Shown piece after piece: positions 17,559 to 27,392 of a stretch of DNA of 64,000 nucleotides (position 1 is its first letter; the number at the start of each line of letters is the position of its first letter). The notes under the pieces were generated by a model that made no database searches, had not been told where the DNA came from, and was given only the letters and a program-made list of their open reading frames with translations. Source of the stretch: Phaeodactylibacter luteus (lineage in GTDB: Bacteria > Bacteroidota > Bacteroidia > Chitinophagales > Saprospiraceae); NCBI RefSeq assembly GCF_007993045.1, contig NZ_VOOR01000013.1, forward strand, positions 58,384 through 122,383, read 5' to 3'. Made by a program: the position numbers and the translations under genes.

Positions 17559-18410
17559 ATGCAACCACAAAATAATAAATATACGTTGGTCATTGAGCCC
17601 AAGCGGTCTCTGCTGGATCTCAACCTCAAAGAAGTCTGGCAGTACCGGGACCTGATTCTGCTCTTTGTACGGCGTGATCTGGTCGCCCGCTTCAAGCAGA
17701 CCATCCTGGGGCCCGCCTGGTTTCTGCTGGGACCACTGCTGAGTACGCTGGTATATACGCTGGTGTTCAATAGGATCGCGCAGATCTCTACAGATGGCGC
17801 TCCTCCCATGCTCTTTTACCTGACCGGAATTGTAGGCTGGAACTACTTTGCCGCTTGTCTGAACGGTACCTCCAGTACCTTCACCGCCAATGCGAGCATC
17901 TTTGGTAAGGTCTATTTCCCGCGCCTGGTGACCCCCATCTCTACCGTGATCTCCAATCTGGTGCAGTTTTTTATCCAAATGCTGCTGCTCTTTGTGGTCA
18001 TGCTGATCTTCTGGCAGCGCGGCGCTTCCTTTCAACTCAACCTGACCGCACTGCTTATCCCGGTCTATCTGGTCATTCTGGCGGCGATCGGGCTGGGTGT
18101 AGGGATCATTATCTCATCGCTGACCACCAAATACCGGGACCTGATTCAGCTCATGGGCTTCGGGGTGCAGTTGTGGATGTACGCCACCCCGGTGATCTAT
18201 CCGGTATCTACCGTCCCCGAAAAGTACCGCTTCGTTGTACTGCTGAACCCCATCGCCCCGATTGTAGAGAACTTTAAGTACGGTCTGCTGGGCTCGGGCA
18301 GCTTCAATCTGACGGGCCTGCTCTACGCCGCTGGCTTTGCTCTGGTATTCCTGTTTCTGGGGATTGTACTGTTTAACCGGGTCGAAAAAACCTTTATGGA
18401 TACCGTATAG
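17559..18410 (+). CDS. wzm: polysaccharide ABC exporter permease (Wzm-like)
   Basis: A 283-residue ABC-2 type permease with about six membrane segments. Landmarks are the N-terminal amphipathic region with LIVRRDLVARFKQT-like sequence (LLFVRRDLVARFKQTILGP), TLVYTLVFNRIA, and the C-terminal WMYATPVIYPVSTVPEKYR and LNPIAPIVENFKYGLLG typical of O-antigen/teichoic-acid exporters. It pairs with the ATP-binding protein 83 bases downstream to move lipid-linked polysaccharide across the inner membrane. An ABC exporter beside Wza/Wzc genes is uncommon; see findings. Confidence 0.92.
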   Translation: MQPQNNKYTLVIEPKRSLLDLNLKEVWQYRDLILLFVRRDLVARFKQTILGPAWFLLGPLLSTLVYTLVFNRIAQISTDGAPPMLFYLTGIVGWNYFAACLNGTSSTFTANASIFGKVYFPRLVTPISTVISNLVQFFIQMLLLFVVMLIFWQRGASFQLNLTALLIPVYLVILAAIGLGVGIIISSLTTKYRDLIQLMGFGVQLWMYATPVIYPVSTVPEKYRFVVLLNPIAPIVENFKYGLLGSGSFNLTGLLYAAGFALVFLFLGIVLFNRVEKTFMDTV

Positions 18411-18493
18411 ATCTTGTACCGTGCTCATTAATTCTAAGGAAGCTCCTGCCTCCGCAGGCTAAATGCCAAACTAAATTTCACGAAAAGTAAAGA

Positions 18494-19786
18494 ATGAGTG
18501 AACCCATCATAAAGTTAGAAAACATCAGTAAACAGTATCGCCTGGGACTGGTGGGGACCAACACCCTGCGCGGCGACATTCAGCGCTGGTGGTACCGCAT
18601 GCGCGGTAAGGAAGACCCCACCCTCAAAATAGGAGAAGAAAACCAGCTCGACAGTAGAGCCGGCGAGTACGTATGGGCCCTGCGCGATATCAACCTGGAA
18701 GTGCAGCAGGGAGAAGTACTGGGGATCATTGGGAAAAATGGTGCCGGCAAGAGTACCCTCCTGAAAATCCTCTCGCGGGTCACGGGACCGACCACGGGCC
18801 GCATCACGGCGCACGGCCGCATTGCCTCCCTACTCGAAGTCGGTACCGGCTTCCATCCGGAGCTGACCGGCCGGGAGAATATTTACCTCAACGGCGCGAT
18901 CCTGGGTATGACCAAACAAGAAATTCGCAGCAAATTCGACGAAATCGTTGACTTTGCAGGGGTAGCCAAATACGTAGATACCCCAGTCAAGCGCTACAGC
19001 AGTGGTATGTACGTCCGCCTCGCTTTCGCCGTAGCCGCCCACCTGGAGCCGGAAATCCTGATCGTAGACGAAGTACTGGCCGTGGGGGATGCGGAATTTC
19101 AGAAAAAGGCGATTGGGAAAATGCAGGATATTTCGAAAGGGGGAGGACGGACGGTGTTGTTTGTGAGTCATAATATGGCTAGTGTGCAGAAGTTGTGTGA
19201 AAGGTCTATACTTCTAGAGTACGGTAAAATTGTGTTACGAGGTCATACTAATGAAGTTGTAAATCAATATTTAAAAAGGAGTGAGGGCTATCTTCCTGAG
19301 TCCAAGGCTATCGTTAACTTAAGCACTCATCCAAATAAAGTGCTCGATCCCAAAATTGGATTTCAAAAATTACGACTCTTAATTGATGGGAAAGAAGACA
19401 CAATATTACATACTAATTGTGTATTAGAAATTGAATTACATGTAGTAATTAGGCGAGCTAATGAAAATATTCGCTTGGGAATCGTAATTAAGTCAGATAA
19501 TAACGAAAAACTAATCGGCTTAAATAACACCATGTTAGGAAAAACAATCGTTTCTGAGGAGAAAAAATCACATGTTTTTTTTATTAAACTTCCTGATTTC
19601 CCATTAATCAGACCAGGCATATACTATATTGATCTTTATTTAGGGGATAACGACGGTGATTATGATACTGTTAAAAATGCAGCCTCATTTCATTTGAAGG
19701 AAACGGATATTTATTCCTCTGGCAAAATTCCTTATCCTCATACTAATATAGTTGCTGTTCCAAAGTTTGACATCAAAAAAATATAA
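18494..19786 (+). CDS. wzt: polysaccharide ABC exporter ATPase with C-terminal glycan-binding domain (Wzt-like)
   Basis: A 430-residue protein. Residues 1-255 are the ATPase: GKNGAGKST (Walker A), YSSGMYVRLAF (signature) and ILIVDEVLAVGD (Walker B). Residues about 265-430 form a Wzt-type beta-sandwich domain that in known systems recognises the O-polysaccharide end. The base composition changes sharply inside the gene at about 19150-19190: the ATPase half is GC-rich like the upstream genes, the glycan-binding half is AT-rich like the glycosyltransferases that follow. A recombination event has apparently joined a resident ATPase to an imported specificity domain. The methyltransferase gene begins one base after its stop. 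Confidence 0.92.
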   Translation: MSEPIIKLENISKQYRLGLVGTNTLRGDIQRWWYRMRGKEDPTLKIGEENQLDSRAGEYVWALRDINLEVQQGEVLGIIGKNGAGKSTLLKILSRVTGPTTGRITAHGRIASLLEVGTGFHPELTGRENIYLNGAILGMTKQEIRSKFDEIVDFAGVAKYVDTPVKRYSSGMYVRLAFAVAAHLEPEILIVDEVLAVGDAEFQKKAIGKMQDISKGGGRTVLFVSHNMASVQKLCERSILLEYGKIVLRGHTNEVVNQYLKRSEGYLPESKAIVNLSTHPNKVLDPKIGFQKLRLLIDGKEDTILHTNCVLEIELHVVIRRANENIRLGIVIKSDNNEKLIGLNNTMLGKTIVSEEKKSHVFFIKLPDFPLIRPGIYYIDLYLGDNDGDYDTVKNAASFHLKETDIYSSGKIPYPHTNIVAVPKFDIKKI

Positions 19787-19787
19787 A

Positions 19788-20534
19788 ATGTACGTACACA
19801 CGACTGATATTCATAATACTAACGCTGCAAAACATATCATACCTTTTCTTTTAAAACGTATCCAAGTAAAGTCAGTTCTTGATATTGGTACGGGATTAGG
19901 TACTTGGTTAGATGTTTTTTTAGAAAACAACATTAATGATGTTCTAGGAATTGATGGAGCATATGTTGATAAAAAACTATTATCGATCCCCCTAAAATAT
20001 TTTAAGGAATATGATCTTAGGACAAAATTAGATTTGGATAAACAGTTTGATTTAGTTGTAAGCCTAGAAGTAGTAGAACATATTGATGGGAAATACGAAG
20101 ACATTTTCTTCGGTAATATCATCAATCATGGCGATACTGTTCTTTTCTCTGCTGCAATTCCCGGTCAAGGAGGACAAAATCATCTGAATGAACAGTGGCA
20201 TCAATATTGGATCGATAAATTTAATTCCGTTGGTTACAAATGTTATGATATTATACGGCCCCATTTTTGGAATACCACAGAAATAGAGTGGTGGTATAGA
20301 CAAAATATGTTTCTTTTTTCCAAAAAAGATTTTATGTTCGAGGAGTTTAGAAAACCTATGCATAACCTCGTATGTAAAGAACTCTTTGTTAAACGTTTGG
20401 AAGAAATAAAAACATTAAATGAGTCACTAGCTAAAGCTAAAGATGACCTGAATAGGTTGAAAAATGGCAGAACTGGAATCAGAGCGCCATTAAGCGCTTT
20501 GCTGAAAGCTTTTAAGAATAAAAGATATTATTGA
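19788..20534 (+). CDS. class I SAM-dependent methyltransferase
   Basis: About 248 residues from the ATG at 19788, one base after the wzt stop; a longer in-frame start overlaps wzt and is unlikely. The SAM-binding motif VLDIGTGLGTWLDVF is near residue 30, with DLVVSLEVVEHID as motif IV. C-terminal residues form a short coiled-coil region. The position after wzt suggests it acts on the nascent glycan or its sugars, perhaps as an end-capping methyltransferase recognised by Wzt. That role is an inference. AT-rich. Confidence 0.82.
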   Translation: MYVHTTDIHNTNAAKHIIPFLLKRIQVKSVLDIGTGLGTWLDVFLENNINDVLGIDGAYVDKKLLSIPLKYFKEYDLRTKLDLDKQFDLVVSLEVVEHIDGKYEDIFFGNIINHGDTVLFSAAIPGQGGQNHLNEQWHQYWIDKFNSVGYKCYDIIRPHFWNTTEIEWWYRQNMFLFSKKDFMFEEFRKPMHNLVCKELFVKRLEEIKTLNESLAKAKDDLNRLKNGRTGIRAPLSALLKAFKNKRYY

Positions 20535-20541
20535 TTATAAC

Positions 20542-21651
20542 ATGTATCGATTTTCTATCATCACTGCTTTTAGGAACCGAGATTTAGAACGAGTTAGAAA
20601 TAGTTTGGATTCGCTGGCAAGTCAAATTAATCAGAACTTTGAATTGATCTTTGTTGACTATGGTAGTGACGAAGAGGTAAGAACAACTGTTCGGCCAATC
20701 GTTGAATCTTATCCCTTTGTGACCTACATCTATAATGAAACACGGGGGATGTTTTGGAATCGTTCTCATGCTTTAAATACCGGAATTCGGCGAGCCAAAG
20801 GAGAAATAACCGTACTTTGGGATATTGATCTTATGGTAGAACCTGCTTTTTTACAAAAACTAGAAGAACAGATAGACTACAGAAATACCTTTACGACGCA
20901 CCGCTGTTTTTATCTGCCAGAAGGTGCTAAACAGAAAGATTATAAACAAGGTTCAGTATTGGCAAAATCAAAGCATGATTACGTTGGTCTTTGTACTGTC
21001 GATACCGATATCTTACAACAAATAGAGGGGTTTGATGAGTATTTTCAGGTATGGGGAGCTGAAGATGATGATTTGTACACTAGGCTAGAAGATAGTGGAT
21101 TATTGCGTATCATGGTCAATGCTACCGATATACCTGTTTACCACCAATGGCATCCAACTCAGGCTCCCGCTTTGCCAGATATGTGGTATTTAAAAATGGT
21201 GGAGCATTTATTTAATAAAAGAAAGATGAAAAGAAAAGGTTTTGGAGAAATTTTAACAAAATCAAATAGACCTGCCCTAAGTAGCTTTCTAAATAAAACA
21301 TATCCCAACTTTCAGGAAATTCAACTTGCTGAAAATAAGACTTTTTATTACAATTATTTAATAAAGACTTTTCTTGATGATACAAAATTCAACGGCTATT
21401 ACATAGAACATAAGTTTCCACAACTAGTATTCTCTAATACAGGACAAAGGCTGCTTATGGTTTTCAATAATGTAATGAAAGCTAGAGAACTAAATTTTCG
21501 ATTGATCAATAGAAGGCAAGAAGAAAGACAAGAGCTGAAAGGAAATGTTTATTCATTTCTCAAATATTTTATTGGCAAAAATAGAGATAAAATTAAGGAT
21601 TATTACCTGGATTGGAGGGAAGATGGTTTTTTACTAGCTTTAACTACATGA
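20542..21651 (+). CDS. family 2 glycosyltransferase with GT7-like C-terminal motif
   Basis: A 369-residue GT-A enzyme: SIITAFRNRDLERVRNSLDSL opening, LIFVDYGSDEEV, DIDLMVEP in place of a DxD, and VWGAEDDDLYTRLEDSG, the galactosyltransferase-type (GT7 C) signature. It would add one sugar to the repeat unit. AT-rich codon use as in its neighbours. The last codon overlaps the next start (ATGA). Confidence 0.85.
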   Translation: MYRFSIITAFRNRDLERVRNSLDSLASQINQNFELIFVDYGSDEEVRTTVRPIVESYPFVTYIYNETRGMFWNRSHALNTGIRRAKGEITVLWDIDLMVEPAFLQKLEEQIDYRNTFTTHRCFYLPEGAKQKDYKQGSVLAKSKHDYVGLCTVDTDILQQIEGFDEYFQVWGAEDDDLYTRLEDSGLLRIMVNATDIPVYHQWHPTQAPALPDMWYLKMVEHLFNKRKMKRKGFGEILTKSNRPALSSFLNKTYPNFQEIQLAENKTFYYNYLIKTFLDDTKFNGYYIEHKFPQLVFSNTGQRLLMVFNNVMKARELNFRLINRRQEERQELKGNVYSFLKYFIGKNRDKIKDYYLDWREDGFLLALTT

Positions 21652-22856
21652 GAAAGATAATTAAATGGGTGATTCCATTAGTAAATTTAATATACTTGTA
21701 TGTATATACAGGGATATTAGTAAAAAAGTCAAAAAGGGTATTGCTAGTTCCAGAATTTGGTAAATACGGAGGTACTAGAACCTACTTCTTTTCTTTGTTA
21801 GAATTCCTGAAAGAACAAAATTATGATGTAACAGTCGAGCTGTCAGAAGAACAACAAGATGATGAAGTTTTAAAGCAATTAAGTACTTATGGATTTAAGT
21901 ATATAAATCAGGAATATGATTTTGGAAGAATTGCATTTAACGAAAAGCTATTCTCTAAATTCAACATCAACCCTCTTAAAAGAACTATACATGCTACAAT
22001 ACATTACTTGAGAGTAATGAAGAAAAATGAGGTTTGTGCAATAATAACTAGCATTGGTTCACCAGATAAATATTTATTTTTTTTTCTTCTTCCAGGTTCT
22101 CTCCTTTACATAATTCATACTGTAGTTGATCAGGAAATTGAAAAAATAAGAAGACTTTGGGTGAGAAAGTTATCCCTCAAAAAACAAATCATTACAGTTT
22201 CTGAATATGCTAGAAATAAAATAATTGAAAATTGGCATCTATTACATAAGGAAAGATATGTATATAAAATATATAATCATTATCAGAAGAAAAAAAATGC
22301 GTACAAAATTGGTGGGGCAAAGAAAAATAATGATTTAATTATATTAACTATAGGAAGTGTAGAGTGGTATAAAAACCCAAGTTTTTGGGTGCAAATCGCT
22401 CGGGAAGTTATAAAAACAACAAGTGAGGTTAAATTTTACTGGATTGGGAGTGGCTCTGAAATCGAAGAATGGCGTGAACTGACTAGAGATGAAGATAGAA
22501 TAGTTTTTTGGGGAGCTGACCCCGACGTTGAAAAATGGTATAATAAAGCAGATGTATATTTCCAGCCAAGCAAAAAAGAAAGTTTTGGAATTGCCGTTGT
22601 TGGTGCGATGGCGCATGCTCTTCCTTGCATTGTGTCTGATCAGGAAGGTTTACCAGAAGTAATTGATAATAATAAAACTGGATACTTAATTACAATAGAT
22701 GATAGAAAAGATTCATTAGTGAAATTCTTCAGGCTATTAAATAATAAAGATTTAAGATTGGAACTTGGGAAAAGAAGTTCATCTAAATACAGAGAAAAAT
22801 TTTCCAAAGAAGTCTGGGAAAATAGTATGAAAAAATTCTTTACAGAATGGAGTTAG
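21648..22856 (+). CDS. family 4 glycosyltransferase with altered E-x7-E motif
   Basis: About 402 residues from the ATG at 21648 (ATGA overlap with the previous stop); the longer frame is unlikely. N-terminal hydrophobic segment, then LLVPEFGKYGGTRTYFFSLLEFL and the donor domain with ILTIGSVEWYKNPSFWV and FQPSKKESFGIAVVGAMAHALP. The second Glu of the usual E-x7-E is Gly here, so activity may be altered. Very AT-rich. The next gene starts inside its last codons. Confidence 0.82.
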   Translation: MRKIIKWVIPLVNLIYLYVYTGILVKKSKRVLLVPEFGKYGGTRTYFFSLLEFLKEQNYDVTVELSEEQQDDEVLKQLSTYGFKYINQEYDFGRIAFNEKLFSKFNINPLKRTIHATIHYLRVMKKNEVCAIITSIGSPDKYLFFFLLPGSLLYIIHTVVDQEIEKIRRLWVRKLSLKKQIITVSEYARNKIIENWHLLHKERYVYKIYNHYQKKKNAYKIGGAKKNNDLIILTIGSVEWYKNPSFWVQIAREVIKTTSEVKFYWIGSGSEIEEWRELTRDEDRIVFWGADPDVEKWYNKADVYFQPSKKESFGIAVVGAMAHALPCIVSDQEGLPEVIDNNKTGYLITIDDRKDSLVKFFRLLNNKDLRLELGKRSSSKYREKFSKEVWENSMKKFFTEWS

Positions 22857-23800
22857 CTCCTATCGTCCTTTTCGTATATAACCGTCCCTGGCATACCCAG
22901 CAGACAGTAGAGGCCTTACAAAAAAATGATTTAGCCGATCAGAGTGAGTTGTTTATTTTCGCCGATGGCCCCAAAATACCCAGCGATAGTAAAGTACAGG
23001 CAGTCAAGGATTATATCAAAACTATCAATGGTTTCAAAAAGGTCATCATTGTCGAGCGAGAAAAGAATTGGGGCCTGGCGGACAATATCGTGGATGGAGT
23101 GACTACTATAGTAAATAAATATGGGCGTGTCATCGTCTTGGAAGATGATATAGTCACTTCTCCTGGTTTTCTAAAATATATGAATGAAGCCTTGAATATA
23201 TATGAACAGGAGGATCGAGTAATGCATATCAGTGGCTATTGGTTTCCGGTAAAAGGATGGAAGCAACTGCCAGAAACTTTCTTTTATAATGTCACTTCTT
23301 GTTGGGGATGGGCTACCTGGAAAGAAGCCTGGGCCAAACTAGAACTTGATGCTAAATACCTGAAAAGTCAAATTGTACAAGATCCACTAAAAGTAAAAGA
23401 ATTCACCATTGAGGATTCGGGAGATTTTATGCATCAGCTTGATATGAATATTAGTGGGAGCAAGAAAACTTGGGCCGTTAAGTGGTATGCCTCTATGTTC
23501 TTGAATAATGGATTTGCCTTGCATCCCAGACAGTCCTTGGTTAACAACATTGGGCATGATGGTAGTGGGGATAATTGTGGTGAGTCGGATAAATGTTATT
23601 GGGAGAAGCTTGCAAAAGAAATTATTCTAGAAAAAATTCCCATTCAAGAATCAAAACTAGGGAGAAAAAAAATAGTTTCTTACAATCATAATAAAATCAA
23701 AATGAGTCCGGTGAAACGTTTGTGGTTTTTAGTTCCTAAAAAACTCAGGTCGATTATCAAGAGTATATTCCTAAAATTAAATCTAATCAATAGTAATTAA
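22847..23800 (+). CDS. family 2-like glycosyltransferase
   Basis: A 317-residue GT-A protein opening with APIVLFVYNRPWHTQQTVEAL, then LFIFADGPK, VIIVEREKNWGLADNIVDGV, VIVLEDDIVTSPGFLKYMNEAL (acidic metal site) and SCWGWATWKEAW. The layout resembles the GT2/GnT-I-like enzymes of surface polysaccharide loci. It overlaps the previous gene by 10 bases and is followed after one base by a methyltransferase. Confidence 0.82.
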   Translation: MELAPIVLFVYNRPWHTQQTVEALQKNDLADQSELFIFADGPKIPSDSKVQAVKDYIKTINGFKKVIIVEREKNWGLADNIVDGVTTIVNKYGRVIVLEDDIVTSPGFLKYMNEALNIYEQEDRVMHISGYWFPVKGWKQLPETFFYNVTSCWGWATWKEAWAKLELDAKYLKSQIVQDPLKVKEFTIEDSGDFMHQLDMNISGSKKTWAVKWYASMFLNNGFALHPRQSLVNNIGHDGSGDNCGESDKCYWEKLAKEIILEKIPIQESKLGRKKIVSYNHNKIKMSPVKRLWFLVPKKLRSIIKSIFLKLNLINSN

Positions 23801-23801
23801 A

Positions 23802-24641
23802 ATGAATGTTAATTGTAGGGTGTGTTCGGGTAAAACCAATGTTACTTTTCAAAAAAAAGTGCTAGGAAAGTATTTGGTAAACTATGCTAAATGTGAAAAG
23901 TGTGGTTTAATCCAAACAGAAACTCCATTTTGGTTAGATGAAGCCTATTCCTCTGCTATCACTTCCCTTGATATAGGACTCATCAGCCGTAATTTACATT
24001 ATCAGACCGTAGTGAGTAGAATAATTGAAAATACTTTCAATTCGAGAGGTAAATTCCTGGACTACGGTGGAGGTTATGGCATGTTTGTACGTATGATGCG
24101 GGATAGAGGGTTCAATTATTATCGACAAGATATTCACTGTGATAATCTATTTGCTAAATATTTTGACATAGAGGATTTATCTAAATCTGACCGCCAATTT
24201 GAATTGGTAACGGCATTTGAGGTGATGGAGCATTTAGTTGACCCGGTGGACGAATTGAATAAGATTCTGTCTTATGGGAAAAATGTTCTGTTCAGTACGG
24301 AATTACAGCCAGAAAACAATATTGAAGGCTGGTGGTATATTGCGTCTGAGACTGGCCAACACATCGCTTTTTATACAGAAAAGGCACTAAAAATACTGGC
24401 CGATCGGTTTGGTTTGAATTTCTACACGAACGGAAGAACTCTGCATCTTTTTACTGAAAAAGAGTTTGATACAAATCCATTAGAAATGCAACAAGCCAAG
24501 TCAGGACTCTTTATAAGAGGATTAAGAAAGATTAGAAGGATGATTTATTCAGAAATAACTAATCCAAGGCCAAGCCTGTTAAGCATAGACTTCGAAATGG
24601 TCAAACAAAAAGTACAACAAGACTTATCCCAAGGGCAGTGA
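23802..24641 (+). CDS. SAM-dependent methyltransferase with N-terminal Cys cluster
   Basis: A 279-residue protein. Residues 5-40 hold four cysteines (CRVC and CEKCGL), a likely zinc site. The methyltransferase domain has KFLDYGGGYGMFVRMMRDRG (SAM loop, about 80-100) and ELVTAFEVMEHL. The arrangement matches sugar C- or O-methyltransferases with a zinc ribbon in O-antigen clusters. The next gene's GTG start overlaps its stop (GTGA). Confidence 0.85.
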   Translation: MNVNCRVCSGKTNVTFQKKVLGKYLVNYAKCEKCGLIQTETPFWLDEAYSSAITSLDIGLISRNLHYQTVVSRIIENTFNSRGKFLDYGGGYGMFVRMMRDRGFNYYRQDIHCDNLFAKYFDIEDLSKSDRQFELVTAFEVMEHLVDPVDELNKILSYGKNVLFSTELQPENNIEGWWYIASETGQHIAFYTEKALKILADRFGLNFYTNGRTLHLFTEKEFDTNPLEMQQAKSGLFIRGLRKIRRMIYSEITNPRPSLLSIDFEMVKQKVQQDLSQGQ

Positions 24642-25753
24642 AAGTTCATTTCGATAATCAAATCTTCCGTAGCCAAAAATTTGGTGGTATCTCTCACTAC
24701 TTCGCAGAGTTGTTTGATTTCCTTCCTGATTACGGCATTCAACCTATTACTCAGTTGTCGTATACTTATAATGAAAATTACCAGCGGATTGGTAAAGAAC
24801 ATTGGTTGGAGCGCTTGACCAATGGGCCCTATTTTAAAGGAAGAGATCGCTTAAAGGTTTATTTACGGCAAAAAGCTCAGGATACCCTGAATAAAAAGCT
24901 TTCTACTGGGGAAGTTGCGGTTTTTCATCCAACTTATTACGAAGATTATTATCTGGAATACCTTCATCCTTCGACTAAGTTAATTGTTACTGTCCATGAT
25001 ATGACGCATGAGTTGTACATTGCCCGGCAAGAAGGTCATGGGGGTTTTATGGAAATCCGCAACAAAAAAAAACTTTTGCCCCGGGCAGATAAGATTATTG
25101 CGATTTCAGAGAATACAAAAAGAGATATTCTTCATTTATTTCCGCAGATAGATACGGACAAGATTTCGGTGATCCATCATGGGATTCGTTTACCTGGAGA
25201 ACTCAAAGTTTCCAAAGGAGAAGATTCTGATCATTTTCTATTCGTTGGCAACAGATCCGGCTACAAAAACTTCAACTGGTTATTAGAAAACATAGCGGAT
25301 TTTTTGATCCAGGAAAATCTTCGTTTAATGTGTTATGGTAGTGGGCCATTTTCTCAGGAAGAAAAGAATTCTCTAAGTAATTTGGGGCTAAGAGATTTAG
25401 TCCTACATCAACCATTTATTGCTCAGGAAGACCTGTACCATCATTATCAAGGAGCCCTGGGGTTCCTTTTTCCTTCTGTTTATGAAGGCTTTGGCTACCC
25501 AATATTGGAATCCTGGTTAAATGCCTGCCCGGTTATTTTACCCAGGGCTAGTTGTTTTCCAGAAATTGGTGGCGACGCGGCCTTATTTTATGAAGTGGAC
25601 GATAGGCCAAGTTTCGTAAGATGCCTGGAGCAACTTAGAAACAGGGAGGAAAGACTCCATTATGTAGAAAGGGGCCAGAATAGAGTGCAGCAATTTTCAA
25701 TGGATAGTTGCGTACACAAGCACGTTCACCTCTATCAAAGTGTTCTCACTTAG
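24638..25753 (+). CDS. family 4 glycosyltransferase
   Basis: A 371-residue GT-B enzyme with a GTG start overlapping the previous stop. VHFDNQIFRSQKFGGISHYFAELF opens the acceptor domain; HFLFVGNRSGYKNFNWLLENI and FPSVYEGFGYPILESWLNACPVILP (intact E-x7-E) mark the donor domain. Probably a mannosyl- or similar transferase, from general resemblance to the WbaZ/mannosyltransferase B group. Substrate not known. Confidence 0.87.
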   Translation: MKVHFDNQIFRSQKFGGISHYFAELFDFLPDYGIQPITQLSYTYNENYQRIGKEHWLERLTNGPYFKGRDRLKVYLRQKAQDTLNKKLSTGEVAVFHPTYYEDYYLEYLHPSTKLIVTVHDMTHELYIARQEGHGGFMEIRNKKKLLPRADKIIAISENTKRDILHLFPQIDTDKISVIHHGIRLPGELKVSKGEDSDHFLFVGNRSGYKNFNWLLENIADFLIQENLRLMCYGSGPFSQEEKNSLSNLGLRDLVLHQPFIAQEDLYHHYQGALGFLFPSVYEGFGYPILESWLNACPVILPRASCFPEIGGDAALFYEVDDRPSFVRCLEQLRNREERLHYVERGQNRVQQFSMDSCVHKHVHLYQSVLT

Positions 25754-25790
25754 AAAATCCAATTTACCAGCATAGCAAGCACATGTTAAC

Positions 25791-25883
25791 ATGGATAAAG
25801 CATCCCAACCCAAACTCTCCATCATCACCATCAACCTCAACAACAAGGCGGATCTGGAAAAGACTATTTGGTCAGCTAAATAA
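25791..25883 (+). pseudogene. N-terminal fragment of a family 2 glycosyltransferase
   Basis: Thirty codons from ATG to TAA read MDKASQPKLSIITINLNNKA and on to LEKTIWSAK, the exact opening of a GT2 domain, then stop. The base composition is richer in G and C than both neighbours, like the resident locus. I read it as the stub of an older glycosyltransferase left when the AT-rich block was exchanged. Confidence 0.7.
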
Positions 25884-25915
25884 GAAGTTTTAAAAAATTA
25901 GATTTAAATATCGGT

Positions 25916-26977
25916 ATGTCAGGACTATTAGAACAATTACCTCCTTCTCCGCCAAGTAAAACAGGTTGGCCTTGGACGGAAGAAACCGATCCGGCTTTAT
26001 ATTCAGTTCGTAGAGATTGGCCTAAAATATCTATCGTAACCCCAAGTTATAATCAAGGGATATACATAGAAGAGACCATCCGCTCTATATTGCTTCAGAA
26101 CTATCCTAACTTAGAGTACATCATTATTGATGGAGGGAGTACGGATAATTCGGTAGATATTATCCGTAAATATGAAAAATATCTAAAATTTTGGATTTCA
26201 GAACCAGATCGTGGGCAAAGTCATGCCATTAATAAAGGTTTGGCCCAAGCAAGTGGTGATATTTTTAACTGGATAAACAGTGATGATTATTTGGCACCAT
26301 CTTCCTTATTTGAGGTTGCGGCTGAGTTTGAACGCCTTCCGGAAACTAAACTTTTATGTGGGTTTGGAAATGTTTTTGAGGATAATAAAGTTTTACCTGA
26401 TTTTAGATACCGTACAGAAATCTTGGATAATGTCTCTGAAACTATAATTCATGAGCGGTTGAATCAGCAGGGGATGTTTTACAGCCTTAAGTGTATTAAG
26501 AAATTAGGTGGTGTAAATGAGAGTTTGAATTATGTAATGGATTTGGAGCTTTGGTTTAGGTTTTTAATGAAATTTGGTATTTCAGACATAAACCTGACTA
26601 ATCATACTTTAGGGCATTTTCGCTATCATAGTGAATCAAAAACTACGAAATTTGAGGAGATCTTCAGAGAAGAAGCGAAGCAGGTTTTCTATTTTATTTT
26701 TAAGCAAGCAAAGCTGCCGAATGAAATACTTAGTGTATATGAAGCAAAATCTGTAAATTATTCACCAGTTAATTGGAGTTTTAAGTTTTTAAAATCAAAT
26801 GATATGCTAAAAGCTGTTAGTTCTAAGTATTTATTTGATTTTTACAAACAAAACCACATAGAAGCAGCAAAGCAAGCATATATACAGCAAATTAAAAATG
26901 GGCAGGTCAAGCTAAATAAAGCATATCTCAGCTTGTTCTTTCGTTTATTCTATTCTAAAAAGGCATATGGACAATGA
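25916..26977 (+). CDS. family 2 glycosyltransferase
   Basis: A 353-residue GT-A enzyme. SIVTPSYNQGIYIEETIRSIL, LEYIIIDGGSTDNS and SEPDRGQSHAINKGLAQASGDIFNWINSDD (NSDD metal site) are intact. The C-terminal 100 residues are helical. It should add one sugar in the repeat unit. AT-rich. The following broken glycosyltransferase begins inside its last codons (ATATGG overlap). Confidence 0.87.
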   Translation: MSGLLEQLPPSPPSKTGWPWTEETDPALYSVRRDWPKISIVTPSYNQGIYIEETIRSILLQNYPNLEYIIIDGGSTDNSVDIIRKYEKYLKFWISEPDRGQSHAINKGLAQASGDIFNWINSDDYLAPSSLFEVAAEFERLPETKLLCGFGNVFEDNKVLPDFRYRTEILDNVSETIIHERLNQQGMFYSLKCIKKLGGVNESLNYVMDLELWFRFLMKFGISDINLTNHTLGHFRYHSESKTTKFEEIFREEAKQVFYFIFKQAKLPNEILSVYEAKSVNYSPVNWSFKFLKSNDMLKAVSSKYLFDFYKQNHIEAAKQAYIQQIKNGQVKLNKAYLSLFFRLFYSKKAYGQ

Positions 26978-27384
26978 ACTTCCTTTAGTATCAGTTATTA
27001 TTCCTTGTTATAATTTAGGTGAATATATAGATGAAGCGGTTGATTTGATGTATAAAAAACACTTGGAAAATCCACACGCGAGTCTTATTTATTCTACACA
27101 TTTCATTTGTGATAAAACCCTAAAAGTGATAGGAAAATCAACTTATGTTGGAACAATTCCTTACAAACAAAGTTATCTGACGCTCAAGAATAATACTCAA
27201 CATCATATTTCACATTTTGCAACATTTAAGAAAGAGGCATATCAAAAAACAGAAGGTGTTAACGAGAAATTTAAAAAAAGCGGTGGATAAAGATTTGTAT
27301 TATAAACTTGAAGAAGTAGGGAAAGTTTTATTTTTTGACAAACCTCTTTATTATTACAGACACCAAGCTGAAAGCATTTCATTA

Positions 27385-27392
27385 AATAAGAA
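27385..27392 (+). repeat. 8-bp target site duplication, left
   Basis: AATAAGAA directly before the left inverted repeat of the ISL3 element; identical to 28683-28690. Eight bases is the usual ISL3 duplication length. Confidence 0.92.
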
